Source of the DNA: Xylanibacter ruminicola
Lineage (GTDB): Bacteria; Bacteroidota; Bacteroidia; Bacteroidales; Bacteroidaceae
Direction of reading: 5' to 3'
Length of the DNA: 64,000 nt
Assembly (NCBI GenBank): GCA_015060625.1
Contig: SUYC01000004.1
Coordinates: 124,001-188,000, forward strand
Below the pieces are notes generated by a model that saw nothing but the letters and a program-made list of their open reading frames with translations, had not been told where the DNA came from and made no database searches. The position numbers and the translations under genes were made by a program. Below, piece by piece: positions 46,048-55,435 of the stretch; position 1 is the stretch's first letter, and the number at the start of each line of letters is the position of its first letter.

Positions 46048-46432
46048 CGATGGAATCTCGGGTCCCGAAAGACCCGAGATAAAGCCAAACCGTCGGATTT
46101 GACGACACGAGGTCGTCAATTAGTCGTGGAACAGGCGAACCGAGTCGCCGAACGACTGACCGCCGGAATCCTCGTACAGGTTGCCATTGCTTTGGAAGAA
46201 CCAGTCGAAACCATTGGAACCATCTACCGTAGAAGACCAGTAGAAACCTTTCGTGCCAACTTCATAGCCGGCCCAACCAGAAACATCACTACCCCTGTAG
46301 CCGCAGGCAGGGAGGAATCGCTGACAGAAACCTTTCGTCGTCACAGCCGTATCAGTAGGTCGCTGGTTAGCGGCAGAAGCGCCATACGCACCAGTGAACG
46401 TCGTAGATGATGCCAATCCGGCCAATATGGTC
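46048..46432. repeat. 385-bp perfect repeat, copy B
   Basis: Direct repeat of 43712-44096, same orientation, 2336 nt apart. Recombination between the copies would delete one fimbrillin gene. Confidence 0.9.
46055..46119 (-). terminator. Composite 3' hairpin structure, copy B
   Basis: Same 10-bp stem (46055-46080) and 8-bp stem (46099-46119) as copy A, between the two tip-type fimbrillin genes. Here it could lower read-through into copy A. The outer CCGACG stem has one mismatch in this copy. Confidence 0.6.
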
Positions 46433-48303
46433 CTTGCCTCAGTCTCGTTGGATGCAGATACCAGATACGACTCTATCAGCAGTCCTTCACAAGGCGATGT
46501 CACCCACTTGTAGTGCCATGCACTGGCGTAAGCCGTGCCCACAAAGCGCACTGCATAATAGTCACAATCACCATTCTTACCTATATAAGATGTAGATGCA
46601 GCCACATCCGTTCCGTTCACCGTACTTGCTATCTCCGAGTATGAAGTAGGCGCAGCAAGCGTGCCGCTCAATTCCCATACATCGGTGCCTGAGCCAGTGG
46701 TCTTATCCATTGGGAAGATACTTGCCTGCTCCTTCATCGTGGGTTGATGATAACCTGTCAGCTCGATGCTCTGGGCATCCACAAAATTCCATACGTTCAG
46801 ATGCTCTCCGTCAATACCATGATCAGTATGCATCACACCGTCCGACTTCATATTAAACTCAGCCACACGCCACAGCGGGTTGTTCTGCATGTTGATAGCA
46901 TTACCATTACTCGTCTCGGGCAGCCAAGCATTGCCAGTGATAGCGGTGGGATCCCACTCGCCCACTTCGGCGTCGAACTTCACCGAGTTCATGCCCAAGT
47001 GCAGGGTAAGGTTATACTTCTTGCCACTAACCAGACCTGTACCCGAACTCCAGTTGATACTCTTGGTGATACGGTTCTCGATGCTCGATCCATGGGTAAC
47101 GCCGTCGCTCAGATAGGTGGTCAGATCGGGACTCTCCGTCTCCACGTCATACACGATGGTGACGGTCATGGCCTCGCCAGTAGGAATCACACATACAGGT
47201 GTGGTCAGTGCTGCAGCGGCAAAGAGGTTCTGCAGGCTCTTGGTCACACCAGTGGTGGCGGTAGAGTTCTGCACGATCTGCGGGTTCAGTCCTGCAGGCA
47301 GTTCGTTGTTAGCCTCGGCACCAGTGGCACCCTCGCGACCGTCGCGGCGTCCGTCCTTCACGGTCACGCTCTCGCCATAAGGCAGGTCGGTGGTACCGCT
47401 GTAGTCCAGCCAGCGTGCAGTGTTAGCCACGGGGTTGTTTAGGTTGAGCGCGCCCTTCATGGCGATACCCGTGAACGAGATGCTGCGCACGTAGATCTTG
47501 GTACCTGCTTTCAGGTCGCTCGTCTCATCATGATCTGCCACGTCGGGATCGGCATCTATCTGCACGTTGAGCTGCGCCAGCGCGTGCTTGAAGGTGAAGG
47601 TCATCTTCTGATCGATGCCCTGTGGATGCTCTACATCGAGCCAAGGCAAACCAGCAGTCATGGTTTGGTCGGTAGTGCCCTGGAACTTAGCCCAAGTAGC
47701 ATCGCTACATACGCCCCAGCACAAATCAACCGACTCTGATGCATCAAACGAGGCAATGTACTTGACGATGGGGTCGCCAGCTGTTGAGTTGCGCGAAAAA
47801 CCCGTGATGCCATAAGTGGCATCGGCCACGCTGCCCGAGGCACCCGAAGAATGCTCAACGTAAGGGGCATAGGCAAAGAAGGTCACCTTGTCCTCGTCGT
47901 CGCTCTGGGCGTCGCTACCGCTCTCGTTAGGCCAGTACATCATGGGCGAGTAAACCCATGTATCGTTGGTACCAGAGCCATCCTCACCATTCCAGAACAC
48001 ACCCTGGTTATACATGAAGTTGGGCACGTAGGTCTGGTCGTACTTCTTCAGGTCGGTGTAGTAGGCAAACACACCGAAACCGCCGCCATTGGCCTTGGTT
48101 TTCTTGAGTTGGTCGATGTCCAGGTCGCCAGCCCAACCGGAACGGGTTGTACCACGCTCGGCATAGGCATTGAAACCTACGGGCACCTTCTGCGCCAGCA
48201 CAGGTGTCTTAGGGTTGTCCACTTCAACACCGTCCTCGCTGCTGCTGCATGCGGTGAACATCATGGCTATAGCCATAGCTGTCATCAAATAGATCTTTTT
48301 CAT
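46120..48303 (-). CDS. Fimbrillin-family adhesin with lectin-like C-terminus (copy B)
   Basis: 727 aa, a paralogue of copy A with the same lipoprotein signal and fimbrillin motifs. The N-terminal two thirds show patchy divergence (for example the Arg site is YAERGTTRSG and the loop after YNQGVF is longer). Residues about 545-625 differ from copy A mostly by amino-acid-changing substitutions. The last ~104 residues are identical. It is probably an alternative or additional tip adhesin of the same pilus. Its stop is followed by the composite hairpin and a 99-nt leader of copy A. Confidence 0.85.
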   Translation of the reverse strand: MKKIYLMTAMAIAMMFTACSSSEDGVEVDNPKTPVLAQKVPVGFNAYAERGTTRSGWAGDLDIDQLKKTKANGGGFGVFAYYTDLKKYDQTYVPNFMYNQGVFWNGEDGSGTNDTWVYSPMMYWPNESGSDAQSDDEDKVTFFAYAPYVEHSSGASGSVADATYGITGFSRNSTAGDPIVKYIASFDASESVDLCWGVCSDATWAKFQGTTDQTMTAGLPWLDVEHPQGIDQKMTFTFKHALAQLNVQIDADPDVADHDETSDLKAGTKIYVRSISFTGIAMKGALNLNNPVANTARWLDYSGTTDLPYGESVTVKDGRRDGREGATGAEANNELPAGLNPQIVQNSTATTGVTKSLQNLFAAAALTTPVCVIPTGEAMTVTIVYDVETESPDLTTYLSDGVTHGSSIENRITKSINWSSGTGLVSGKKYNLTLHLGMNSVKFDAEVGEWDPTAITGNAWLPETSNGNAINMQNNPLWRVAEFNMKSDGVMHTDHGIDGEHLNVWNFVDAQSIELTGYHQPTMKEQASIFPMDKTTGSGTDVWELSGTLAAPTSYSEIASTVNGTDVAASTSYIGKNGDCDYYAVRFVGTAYASAWHYKWVTSPCEGLLIESYLVSASNETEARTILAGLASSTTFTGAYGASAANQRPTDTAVTTKGFCQRFLPACGYRGSDVSGWAGYEVGTKGFYWSSTVDGSNGFDWFFQSNGNLYEDSGGQSFGDSVRLFHD

Positions 48304-48348
48304 AAGTTCTAAAATTTTTATTGGTACTTGCGCACCAAGGTTAATAAA

Positions 48349-49500
48349 TCAATTGTTAGGAATTCTCAATGTAATGTCCATGTTACGCCCCTCGCTGGCA
48401 TTCGATATGAAGCTCAGGTCTACCACGGCGTTCACGCTACCCTCTTCTACCACCTCGGCCGGTACACCAGTGCTAATGGTGTACTGTGCCGTGATGGTTA
48501 CCTGTTGTTTGGCGCTGCCACTCTCAATAGGTATATAAAAGATGCCATGGCCCGCCCCCGAATCAAAAGGTGTGATTGAACTGTCCGAGGCCGATGTGGC
48601 CTGGACCATTGCCAGGTTAGGCGTGAAAGTCAGGGTGCGGTGCACCTTGGCATCTTCTGAGTCCACTGCCTGCCAGTTGGGCTGTGTGGTGCCGTTGAGC
48701 ACCAGTCGGCCCTTGCGTGTCAGCAGGTAGTCAAGGGTTATCTGTGTCACGGTGAGCACGACGGGCGAATCCTCATACACGCCCTTCAGTCGTGTGGCCA
48801 CGCTCTCATCGCATGTCACGGTGATGCGGTCGCCGATGGCAGCCAGGGCATGCTTGAAGTTCAAGCCTACGCGCGTGCTGGGATTGTCGTTCTTCTGCTG
48901 GTCGCGCTGAAAGTCGTAGAGCAAGTCCACCTGACAGGCCTTCCAGCCTGCAGGTCCGTCGGGCAGTTCATTGCCGCCCAGCTGGTAGAGCAGCCAGGGG
49001 TCGCCGGTCTCGTCGTCGCGCGACATATCCACAATGCAGTCGGCAGCCTGCGTGCTGTGAGGCGCATAGGCAAAGAACGACACGTAGTCCTTGTCGCCGG
49101 TGGTGCCGTGGGGCCAATATACCAGTGGGGCATACTGCCACACGCCTTCGCCGTCATCGTAGCTCACCAGCTGGTTGTACATCAGGTTGGCCGTGGTGGT
49201 GGTGCTCACGTAGGGGTGTGCGCCGGTGTGGCAGGCAAACACGCCGAAGCCTTTGTCCTTGAGGCTCACGGTGCCAGCGGTGCCATCGAGGGTCATGGTG
49301 GCCTGCGGTGCGCGGGTGGCTGCGCCACGGGTGGTGCCCTCGCCCTCTGTCACCGAGAACACGAGGGCACTGCCCGTGGCTGCGGGTGTGCCCTGAGCCT
49401 CGTCGGAGGCCGAACAGCCCGTAAAAAGCAGGATAGCGCAAATGGTTACTGCAACCTGCACACAGATCACCACGCCCCCGATAAACTGTATCACGTTCAT
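48349..49500 (-). CDS. Fimbrillin-family lipoprotein, short
   Basis: 383 aa from ATG 49500, which gives a clean lipoprotein signal ending ICAILLFTGC; an in-frame start at 49539 would add 13 basic residues. A candidate Arg processing site lies in EGEGTTRGAATRAP. Fimbrillin motifs KGFGVFACHTG, NLMYNQLV, VYWPHG and FFAYAPHS are present. It lacks the lectin-like terminal domain, so it may be a shaft or adaptor pilin. It lies 45 nt before copy B. Confidence 0.82.
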   Translation of the reverse strand: MNVIQFIGGVVICVQVAVTICAILLFTGCSASDEAQGTPAATGSALVFSVTEGEGTTRGAATRAPQATMTLDGTAGTVSLKDKGFGVFACHTGAHPYVSTTTTANLMYNQLVSYDDGEGVWQYAPLVYWPHGTTGDKDYVSFFAYAPHSTQAADCIVDMSRDDETGDPWLLYQLGGNELPDGPAGWKACQVDLLYDFQRDQQKNDNPSTRVGLNFKHALAAIGDRITVTCDESVATRLKGVYEDSPVVLTVTQITLDYLLTRKGRLVLNGTTQPNWQAVDSEDAKVHRTLTFTPNLAMVQATSASDSSITPFDSGAGHGIFYIPIESGSAKQQVTITAQYTISTGVPAEVVEEGSVNAVVDLSFISNASEGRNMDITLRIPNN

Positions 49501-49578
49501 CAGCCTATCTTTTTTATATATTCTTATCATTATTGTCATATATCTATAATCTGAAAATTAATCATACAAGGGAAAATC

Positions 49579-49605
49579 GCACAGGGGGAACAGTTCCCCC
49601 TGTGC
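49579..49605 (-). terminator. Strong GC hairpin after third fimbrillin
   Basis: GCACAGGGGGAAC (49579-49591) and GTTCCCCCTGTGC (49593-49605) form a near-perfect stem; the minus strand continues GATTTTCC. It lies 12 nt after the stop at 49618 and could attenuate transcription within the operon. Confidence 0.65.
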
Positions 49606-49617
49606 AAGGGAGAGGGG

Positions 49618-51753
49618 TTACTCTACAATCCAAGAAACGGTCTCGACGGCAGCATCACCGGTCTTCAGAACAACCTTGATGAGATCGCCAGTTTGTGTAG
49701 CCTCCTGGAAGGTAATCAAACCTAGATCCGTGAAACTGTAATCACCAGCAGCGGCAGGTGTATCCTTCAGTGTAAGCTTAGTACCATTACGATATACTAC
49801 GATACCATTAGCAGGTACAGCGGCCTCTGGGTTGCCATTGGTAGCTTCGGCCAGCACTGCACAATCGTCGGCCAGTCCCTTACAGAAGAAGCCATAGGCA
49901 TTGGTAAATCCACCTACCAGCTGGGCGGTTGTGCCATGAGTCTTAACAGCAGGTGCCTGCAGCTCGATGGGGTGAGCCAGCTGAGTAAAGGTCATTTCTA
50001 CCTTATAAGCACTCTGACTGCCCTGCCAGGTCCATACCTGAGTACGGTTGCTGGTACTTGGGTTCTCTGTTGTGGTAAGTGTCTGTACGCAATAGCCACT
50101 GGCATTGGCATTATTATTGGTAACATCCCAGGTTGCAAGGGCTGTAGCAGCAGTTACTGTTGCGCTGTTTGTAGCATCATTCCACTTATTGGCACCTACG
50201 GTTTCGGCAATAGCCTCGCCGCCGTTCAGGTTATTGATACCAAACTTGATTGATGTGGCATCGAAAGGAATAGTGGCGGTACCTGTGCCTGCAGCAGCTG
50301 CAGCATAGAACGGAACATTAGCAGGCAGATCAACCTCGGATGGAGTAACATCCTCCCAGTTGGCAACAGCTGCATCGAAGTTAACATCGTTCATGCCCAG
50401 ATGGAGGTTGATTACGTAACCCTTACCGGCCTCGAGCTTGCTGTTAGTGCCACCAAACGATATCTTCTTAGAGATACGGTTCTCGATGCTCGAACCCGCT
50501 GTGGCATTGTCGGCCAGCTTAGTGCCGAGATTGCCGTCGATGGTCTCAACATCATAAACAATCTCTATCTCCAAGTTGTCGTCGGTAGGAATGGCATAGA
50601 ACACACCCGTACCATCGAACAGCGATCTTTCGGCATTAGTAACACCTTCGTAGTGGTCGCCAGTGGTTGCCCACGCACCTGCATTGAAGCTGGCTTCGGT
50701 CTCGACGAACTGCTTGTTCAGGCCCAGGCTCTTCTCGTTGGATGCCTCGGAACCGTTGACACCCTCCTTGCCATCCTTGCGACCGTCGTAAACAATCACC
50801 TCGCCATCGCTCTCCAAATCGCCAATACCATTATAGTTCAACCAGTAAGGCTGATTGGGGGTCTCGTTATTGAGATTGAGCGCACCCTTCATGGCAAAGC
50901 CAGTGAAGCGGATGCTGCGAATCCAAATCTTGGTTCCGGCAGCCAGCGCGTTAGTAGCGTCGGTACCGTCAACAAAGGCATTAACCGTAAACTTGAGTTT
51001 TGCCAGAGCGTGCATGAACTGGAACTTCACGTTCTGAGTGCTGGTACTACCAATCTGTACAGCCTCCTGCGGACGCTCTACGTTAAGCCAAGGCAAGCCG
51101 CTGACAAATGACTGAGGATGGTTACCATCGTTTACACGCGGCCAAGAGGTGGTGTTGCATACACCCCAGCACAGATCGACCGACTTGTTGCTGTCGAACG
51201 AGCCGATGTACTTGATGACAGGATCGCCCGAAGCGGTGTTGCGGGTCATGCCTGTGATACCGTATGTAGCATCGGCACCGCCAGCGTTCTCGGCCTCCAG
51301 CTTACCGCTGGCAGCCACTACCTTTACATAGGGTGCATAGGCAAAGAAGCTTACCTTGTCGGCATCGTCAGAGATAGCACTGGTACCATACTCGTTAGGC
51401 CAGTACTTCACAGGCTCATAAGTCCAGTGGTCGGTGCTGTAAGTAACGTGCTGGTTGTACATAAAGTTAGGAGTAGCCAACTGGTCGTACTCGTTGTTGT
51501 CGGTGTAATAAGCAAACACACCGAATCCACCAAAGTTAGTAGCGCCATCCCAAGCTGCCTGGATAGCGGCATCATTTGTCACGTCAACTACACCGGCACG
51601 GGTGAGGCCACGCTGGGTGTAGGCATCGAAGCCCACGGGCACCTCGGCACCGGCCACGGGCTGCTGTGGCTCGGCACCTACGTCTAACTTGTCGTTACTA
51701 CTGCAGGCGGCAAACATGGTTACCGCGGCTGCGATCAGATAAACTTTTCTCAT
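49618..51753 (-). CDS. Fimbrillin-family protein, likely major pilin
   Basis: 711 aa. The lipoprotein signal ends AAVTMFAAC. The Arg site is YTQRGLTRAG, followed by GGFGVFAYYTDN, PNFMYNQHV, VKYWPNE and FFAYAPYVKV. The second half (from about 470) is Thr/Ala/Asn-rich and beta-strand-like, without the lectin-like motif seen in the last two genes. It lies between DUF5119 and the shorter fimbrillin. The role (shaft subunit) is inferred from position next to the anchor gene. Confidence 0.85.
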   Translation of the reverse strand: MRKVYLIAAAVTMFAACSSNDKLDVGAEPQQPVAGAEVPVGFDAYTQRGLTRAGVVDVTNDAAIQAAWDGATNFGGFGVFAYYTDNNEYDQLATPNFMYNQHVTYSTDHWTYEPVKYWPNEYGTSAISDDADKVSFFAYAPYVKVVAASGKLEAENAGGADATYGITGMTRNTASGDPVIKYIGSFDSNKSVDLCWGVCNTTSWPRVNDGNHPQSFVSGLPWLNVERPQEAVQIGSTSTQNVKFQFMHALAKLKFTVNAFVDGTDATNALAAGTKIWIRSIRFTGFAMKGALNLNNETPNQPYWLNYNGIGDLESDGEVIVYDGRKDGKEGVNGSEASNEKSLGLNKQFVETEASFNAGAWATTGDHYEGVTNAERSLFDGTGVFYAIPTDDNLEIEIVYDVETIDGNLGTKLADNATAGSSIENRISKKISFGGTNSKLEAGKGYVINLHLGMNDVNFDAAVANWEDVTPSEVDLPANVPFYAAAAAGTGTATIPFDATSIKFGINNLNGGEAIAETVGANKWNDATNSATVTAATALATWDVTNNNANASGYCVQTLTTTENPSTSNRTQVWTWQGSQSAYKVEMTFTQLAHPIELQAPAVKTHGTTAQLVGGFTNAYGFFCKGLADDCAVLAEATNGNPEAAVPANGIVVYRNGTKLTLKDTPAAAGDYSFTDLGLITFQEATQTGDLIKVVLKTGDAAVETVSWIVE

Positions 51754-51820
51754 AACTTAATTACTTTAAAGTTAATAAAATTAGATTGTAAAATACACTA
51801 TATAGAGTTGTTACTCTTGC

Positions 51821-53119
51821 TTAGAAGCTCACGTCGATAGGGGGTTCCTCCACCCATGGGGTGACATCGGCACCGAAGCCCGTGCCGTTGTAGGCATCCA
51901 CCTGAGGCAGCACTATCGGCTGGGGACCGTCGGGGTTGTTGGGCCAGAAGAAGTCGGGGCCCAGCTCTACTCGCAGCACCAGCTGATTGTCGTAGTCAAC
52001 CACACAGTCGCCCACGTTAAAGTGGTAATGCAGCAGCGTGGCATGGTCGCGCAACAGGAACGAGAGGTTGAGCTTGAGCTCTTCGGGCCGGCACACATGG
52101 GTGTAGTAGTCGTACCACCCCTCGGGCTCGCCGGCACGGGTGGCAGCACGGTGCAGCTCGCGGTCGGGCAGAATGCTGCCGGGGCGCAAACCGAAGGTGC
52201 TGACCGTGGCGGTGATATAACCACTGTCCTGACCGGTGCGCTCGGTGTCCCAGCTGTCGATAAACAGCAGACAGGGCACGTCGGTATTCTCGTGGAGCGA
52301 CAACAGATGACCGTTTGACAAACCACTGATGCTGGCAGGCATCTGCCACAGACAGTTGAACCCGCTCTTGATCCACACACGGATGCGCAGCTTCCAGATA
52401 ACCGTGGTGGGCTGGGCATAGAGGGTGGTGATGCGGATGCTGTCCTGATAGGTGCCGCGCTCCTTGTAAGGGATATAGTCGCCATAGGCACCCTGATCCA
52501 CATACTTATGCTGCAGGGTGTCGAGACCCATCGACTCGGGTTGGTTAGCCACAATGTAGAGGCCGGTAGCCTGATTGATGTCGGGGCGTTCTGCATGAAC
52601 GGTATTCCAGGCCACCTCGCCAAAGAGCTGCGTATTAACTTGTTCGGAGACGCTCTTGGCGACCCCCTCGCCCACCACCGTGAGCGAATCGGGTTGGTAA
52701 CTGGATGGGGTGGCCTCTACACGGGCCGACTGCATGATATCCATATCCAGAAACTCCTGGCGCGAATACTCCTCGGGCGAATAGTCCACCACCACGCCGT
52801 CGTAGTAGCCACCGGGCAGATAGACATCGTGATGGCGCACGCTGGCGGTGGTAGAACGGTAGGGTGCAGTGCGGTTAGTGTCCTTGGGATAGAACCACAC
52901 GGTCATACCGTCGGGATCGGTGCTCAGATACTGTCGCCAGTCCACCTCCAGCTCCACGGAGTGGAACTCGTCGCCATACACGTAGAGCTCGCGCCGTTCG
53001 CAGCCGGAAAAGAGCAGCAGCAGGAAAGCAAAGACCACTATTTCTACCAGCAGTATGGAGAGGGCGCCGTACACATCGCGGCGGTCAACTCTCACTTTTA
53101 AGTGTTTCATCCATTCCAT
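51821..53119 (-). CDS. DUF5119-type fimbrial anchor lipoprotein
   Basis: 432 aa. A long N-terminal region ends in a lipobox, FAFLLLLFSGCERRELYVYG, typical of FimB/Mfa2-like or DUF5119 proteins that anchor and terminate type V pili. The body has HHDVYLPGGYYDGVVVDYS (about 93-111), VEATPSSYQPD and the C-terminal LNLSFLLRDHATLLHYHFNV. In Bacteroidota such genes accompany fimbrillins and DUF3575 genes. It starts 7 nt after the DUF3575 stop. Function as anchor is inferred from family context. Confidence 0.8.
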   Translation of the reverse strand: MEWMKHLKVRVDRRDVYGALSILLVEIVVFAFLLLLFSGCERRELYVYGDEFHSVELEVDWRQYLSTDPDGMTVWFYPKDTNRTAPYRSTTASVRHHDVYLPGGYYDGVVVDYSPEEYSRQEFLDMDIMQSARVEATPSSYQPDSLTVVGEGVAKSVSEQVNTQLFGEVAWNTVHAERPDINQATGLYIVANQPESMGLDTLQHKYVDQGAYGDYIPYKERGTYQDSIRITTLYAQPTTVIWKLRIRVWIKSGFNCLWQMPASISGLSNGHLLSLHENTDVPCLLFIDSWDTERTGQDSGYITATVSTFGLRPGSILPDRELHRAATRAGEPEGWYDYYTHVCRPEELKLNLSFLLRDHATLLHYHFNVGDCVVDYDNQLVLRVELGPDFFWPNNPDGPQPIVLPQVDAYNGTGFGADVTPWVEEPPIDVSF

Positions 53120-53126
53120 ATATCAC

Positions 53127-55028
53127 CTATTTTATATGATATTTACTATCGGCCTTCTCCATGTCGAAACGCATGCGGTCCAGATTCTTCTGATGCCGGG
53201 CGGCGATACGCGAACGGATACGGGCTTCCTTGCGAGCTTGCTTGGCCTGGCGGCGAGCCTCCTTCTGGCTCAGACGGGCCTGACGCTCATACTGGCGGGC
53301 CATACGCTCGTCGGCCTTCACGGCCTGCTTAGCGGCACGGCGCTCGGCAGGGGTCAGCGTCTTCCAGTACTGCTTGGCGGCCTTGAGCTCGCTGCGCATC
53401 GAGTCGCGCTCGGCACGCGTCTGTGCCTTGGTCTCGCGGGCCACGAGCTTGGCCTGGTGCTTGGAGATCCGGGCTATATACTTGGCATCCCTGTGCTCCT
53501 GACGCTGACGCTCCTTGAGCTCGCGCTGCTCCAGTTCAAACTGCGCCATGGCCTGACGGCGCTCCTGGCGGGGCAGCAGCTCTATCTCCTTGAGACGCTG
53601 CTTCTGGGCCACCTTGATACTGTCGCGCTCATAGCGCTCACGGGCCATCACAATGTCACGACGGTGCAGCACGGCATTGCGGGCGGCATCGCGGGCCACG
53701 GCACGGCGGCGCTTGTAGGCGGCATCCTTCTGATTGAACACATAGCCGATGGAGATATTGAAGTGGGGCGTGCCTATCCAGTTGAACCGGCGCGTCTCCT
53801 GCCACATCAGGTGGTCGTCATAGCGCTCCTCGCGACCTACGGGGAAGAGCGTGGAACCGTCGTAGCGGCGGTAGGGCACATAGGCATAGCCCAGACCGAT
53901 ACCCATGTCGAAGGCCCACTGCTTGCGCTTGCCGAAACGGCCCTGATAGCCGAAGTTGAGGAAGCCGCTATACACCTCGGCCTGGTAGCCCTTCGACTTC
54001 CACTCCAGGTCGCCGTAGCCACCACCCACGGCCAGCCCCAAGTGCCAGCCCGACAGGGTGTGGCGGCGCCAGCGGCGTCCCAGCCAGCGGCGCAGCTCGA
54101 TAGAGCCGTAGATCATCTCGTTGGCATAGGCATTGCGGGAAAAGACCCACCACGACCACCAGCCTTCTATATTGAAGCTCCACTTATCCTTATGCCCCAG
54201 CGAAAACTCCAGTTGCAGGTTGGGCGTGCCGCCGAAGCCCAGCAGGGGCAGGTTGGTACGGGCTATCCACACGGGCTGGCGCAGCTTGGGATTACGTGCC
54301 ACCACGGGTGGTGCCACCTCGGTACTGTCGCTCATGCGACGCAGAGAGCCGTCGGCATCGGCAAAGATGATAGAGGGCAACAGCTGTGGCGCGGCCATCA
54401 TCACAGTGTCGCGCACCACCACGGTGTCGCTCCGCTCCCGCCAAGACAGGATGGCGGTGGCACCGCTACGCAGGGGGGCCAGGTATTTGTCGCGCAGCAC
54501 GGGCCATGCGGTACCGCCCCACAGCGAACGCAACTTGGTTTCGCGGTGGTCGCGCAGGGTACCGTCGAGTGTGGCAGGCATGGTGATGATGTGGAGAGCC
54601 TCGTCGCGCCAAGGCTCATCGCTGGCAGCGATGGCCTCAAAGAGCCCCTCCCAACGGGCGCCCTCGTTATGCACGATGATGCTGCCCACACGACCGGGCA
54701 ACTGTTGCCGCACCAGCCAGCGGATGGCCTGACCGCGGTTCTCGCCCAGCCACAGATTATGGTTGGCAGGTCCCTCGGGCGACGCACCGCTGTAGATGTC
54801 GAGTTGCAGGGTGCGGGGGTTGGCATCGGCAAAGTGCTCCATGAACGTCTTCTCAAAGACGCCCCATGCAGCCCTGTTATCGGCATAGTCCATGTCGATA
54901 CGGATGCTATCCAGGCGGAACCGGATGGTCAACGTGTCCTCCACACAGACCTCAGCCCCGTTTCTCGCATCCGCCACAGCCCACTCAGGCATCAACATCA
55001 GCATCAATATCAATATATACCTAAACAT
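53127..55028 (-). CDS. DUF3575-type outer-membrane protein with long basic tail
   Basis: 633 aa from ATG 55028, which starts the signal peptide YILILMLMLMPEWAVA. About residues 30-150 look OmpA-like (FADANPRTLQLDIYSGASPEG). About 240-400 form the DUF3575 barrel-like domain (PNLQLEFSLGHKDKWSFNIEGW, FGYQGRF, GIGLGYAYVPYRRYDG). The last ~220 residues are a highly charged Arg/Ala/Glu coiled coil (for example PAERRAAKQAVKADERMARQ), far longer than expected for the family. It is the first gene of the fimbrial operon. The left inverted-repeat arm lies 36 nt upstream of the ATG. Confidence 0.82.
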   Translation of the reverse strand: MFRYILILMLMLMPEWAVADARNGAEVCVEDTLTIRFRLDSIRIDMDYADNRAAWGVFEKTFMEHFADANPRTLQLDIYSGASPEGPANHNLWLGENRGQAIRWLVRQQLPGRVGSIIVHNEGARWEGLFEAIAASDEPWRDEALHIITMPATLDGTLRDHRETKLRSLWGGTAWPVLRDKYLAPLRSGATAILSWRERSDTVVVRDTVMMAAPQLLPSIIFADADGSLRRMSDSTEVAPPVVARNPKLRQPVWIARTNLPLLGFGGTPNLQLEFSLGHKDKWSFNIEGWWSWWVFSRNAYANEMIYGSIELRRWLGRRWRRHTLSGWHLGLAVGGGYGDLEWKSKGYQAEVYSGFLNFGYQGRFGKRKQWAFDMGIGLGYAYVPYRRYDGSTLFPVGREERYDDHLMWQETRRFNWIGTPHFNISIGYVFNQKDAAYKRRRAVARDAARNAVLHRRDIVMARERYERDSIKVAQKQRLKEIELLPRQERRQAMAQFELEQRELKERQRQEHRDAKYIARISKHQAKLVARETKAQTRAERDSMRSELKAAKQYWKTLTPAERRAAKQAVKADERMARQYERQARLSQKEARRQAKQARKEARIRSRIAARHQKNLDRMRFDMEKADSKYHIK

Positions 55029-55063
55029 ACAATAGATTAAAATTGTTTCTTTTCCTTGTTCCC

Positions 55064-55086
55064 ATGCACTCCTATTCGAAATAGGA
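55064..55086. repeat. Left arm of 23-bp inverted repeat
   Basis: On the minus strand it contains CCTATTTCGAATAGG followed by AGTGCAT, identical over 23 nt to 57187-57209 but in the opposite orientation. The core is itself palindromic (CCTATT-TCG-AATAGG), as expected of a recombinase crossover site. Seven further bases (AACAAGG) match after a 3-nt gap. Confidence 0.9.
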
Positions 55087-55118
55087 CTACACGCCGCCAA
55101 CAGAAAAAACTCAAATTA

Positions 55119-55150
55119 TTTGGATTTTTCAGAAATACTTCCTATCTTTG
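55119..55150 (+). promoter_or_regulatory. Consensus promoter of toxin-antitoxin pair
   Basis: TTTG (55119-55122), 20-nt spacer, TATCTTTG (55143-55150), 28 nt before ATG 55178. It points away from the fimbrial operon. Confidence 0.8.
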
Positions 55151-55177
55151 CAGCGTGAATTTAAAAAGTTATGCTCT

Positions 55178-55435
55178 ATGAGTGCAATACAATTACGTGC
55201 GGAGTTATTCCGCGAAATGAACCCAATGCTTGAGAACGAGGCAATGCTCTCCAAGATGCTTGCCTTTGTCAAATCACTATTTGCTGAACAACAAGCAAAG
55301 ACAAACGAGAAAGAAAAGAAAACTTATCGTGTGATAGAAGTGGATCCTGAAATAAAGAAATGGAGTGGGTGCACATCGTTCTCTGCCGATGAGCTTAATA
55401 ACAATCATCGCCTTAAAAGCATTCTGAACCGATGA
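55178..55435 (+). CDS. Putative antitoxin of PIN pair
   Basis: 85 aa. I do not recognise a named family. The N-terminal half is helical (QLRAELFREMNPML), with Lys/Glu-rich middle and a C-terminal segment that could bind a toxin (TYRVIEVDPEIKKWSG). The stop overlaps the start of the PIN gene by 4 nt, as in VapBC-type pairs. ATG 55178 is chosen, since upstream codons begin inside the promoter. Confidence 0.7.
   Translation: MSAIQLRAELFREMNPMLENEAMLSKMLAFVKSLFAEQQAKTNEKEKKTYRVIEVDPEIKKWSGCTSFSADELNNNHRLKSILNR

Noticed and set aside
43784..48303. A complete diversity-generating retroelement
   Set aside because: Only the target-like features are present. There is no reverse transcriptase or template repeat in the window, and the two candidate variable regions are identical. 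It is kept as a hypothesis among the findings, not as a feature.
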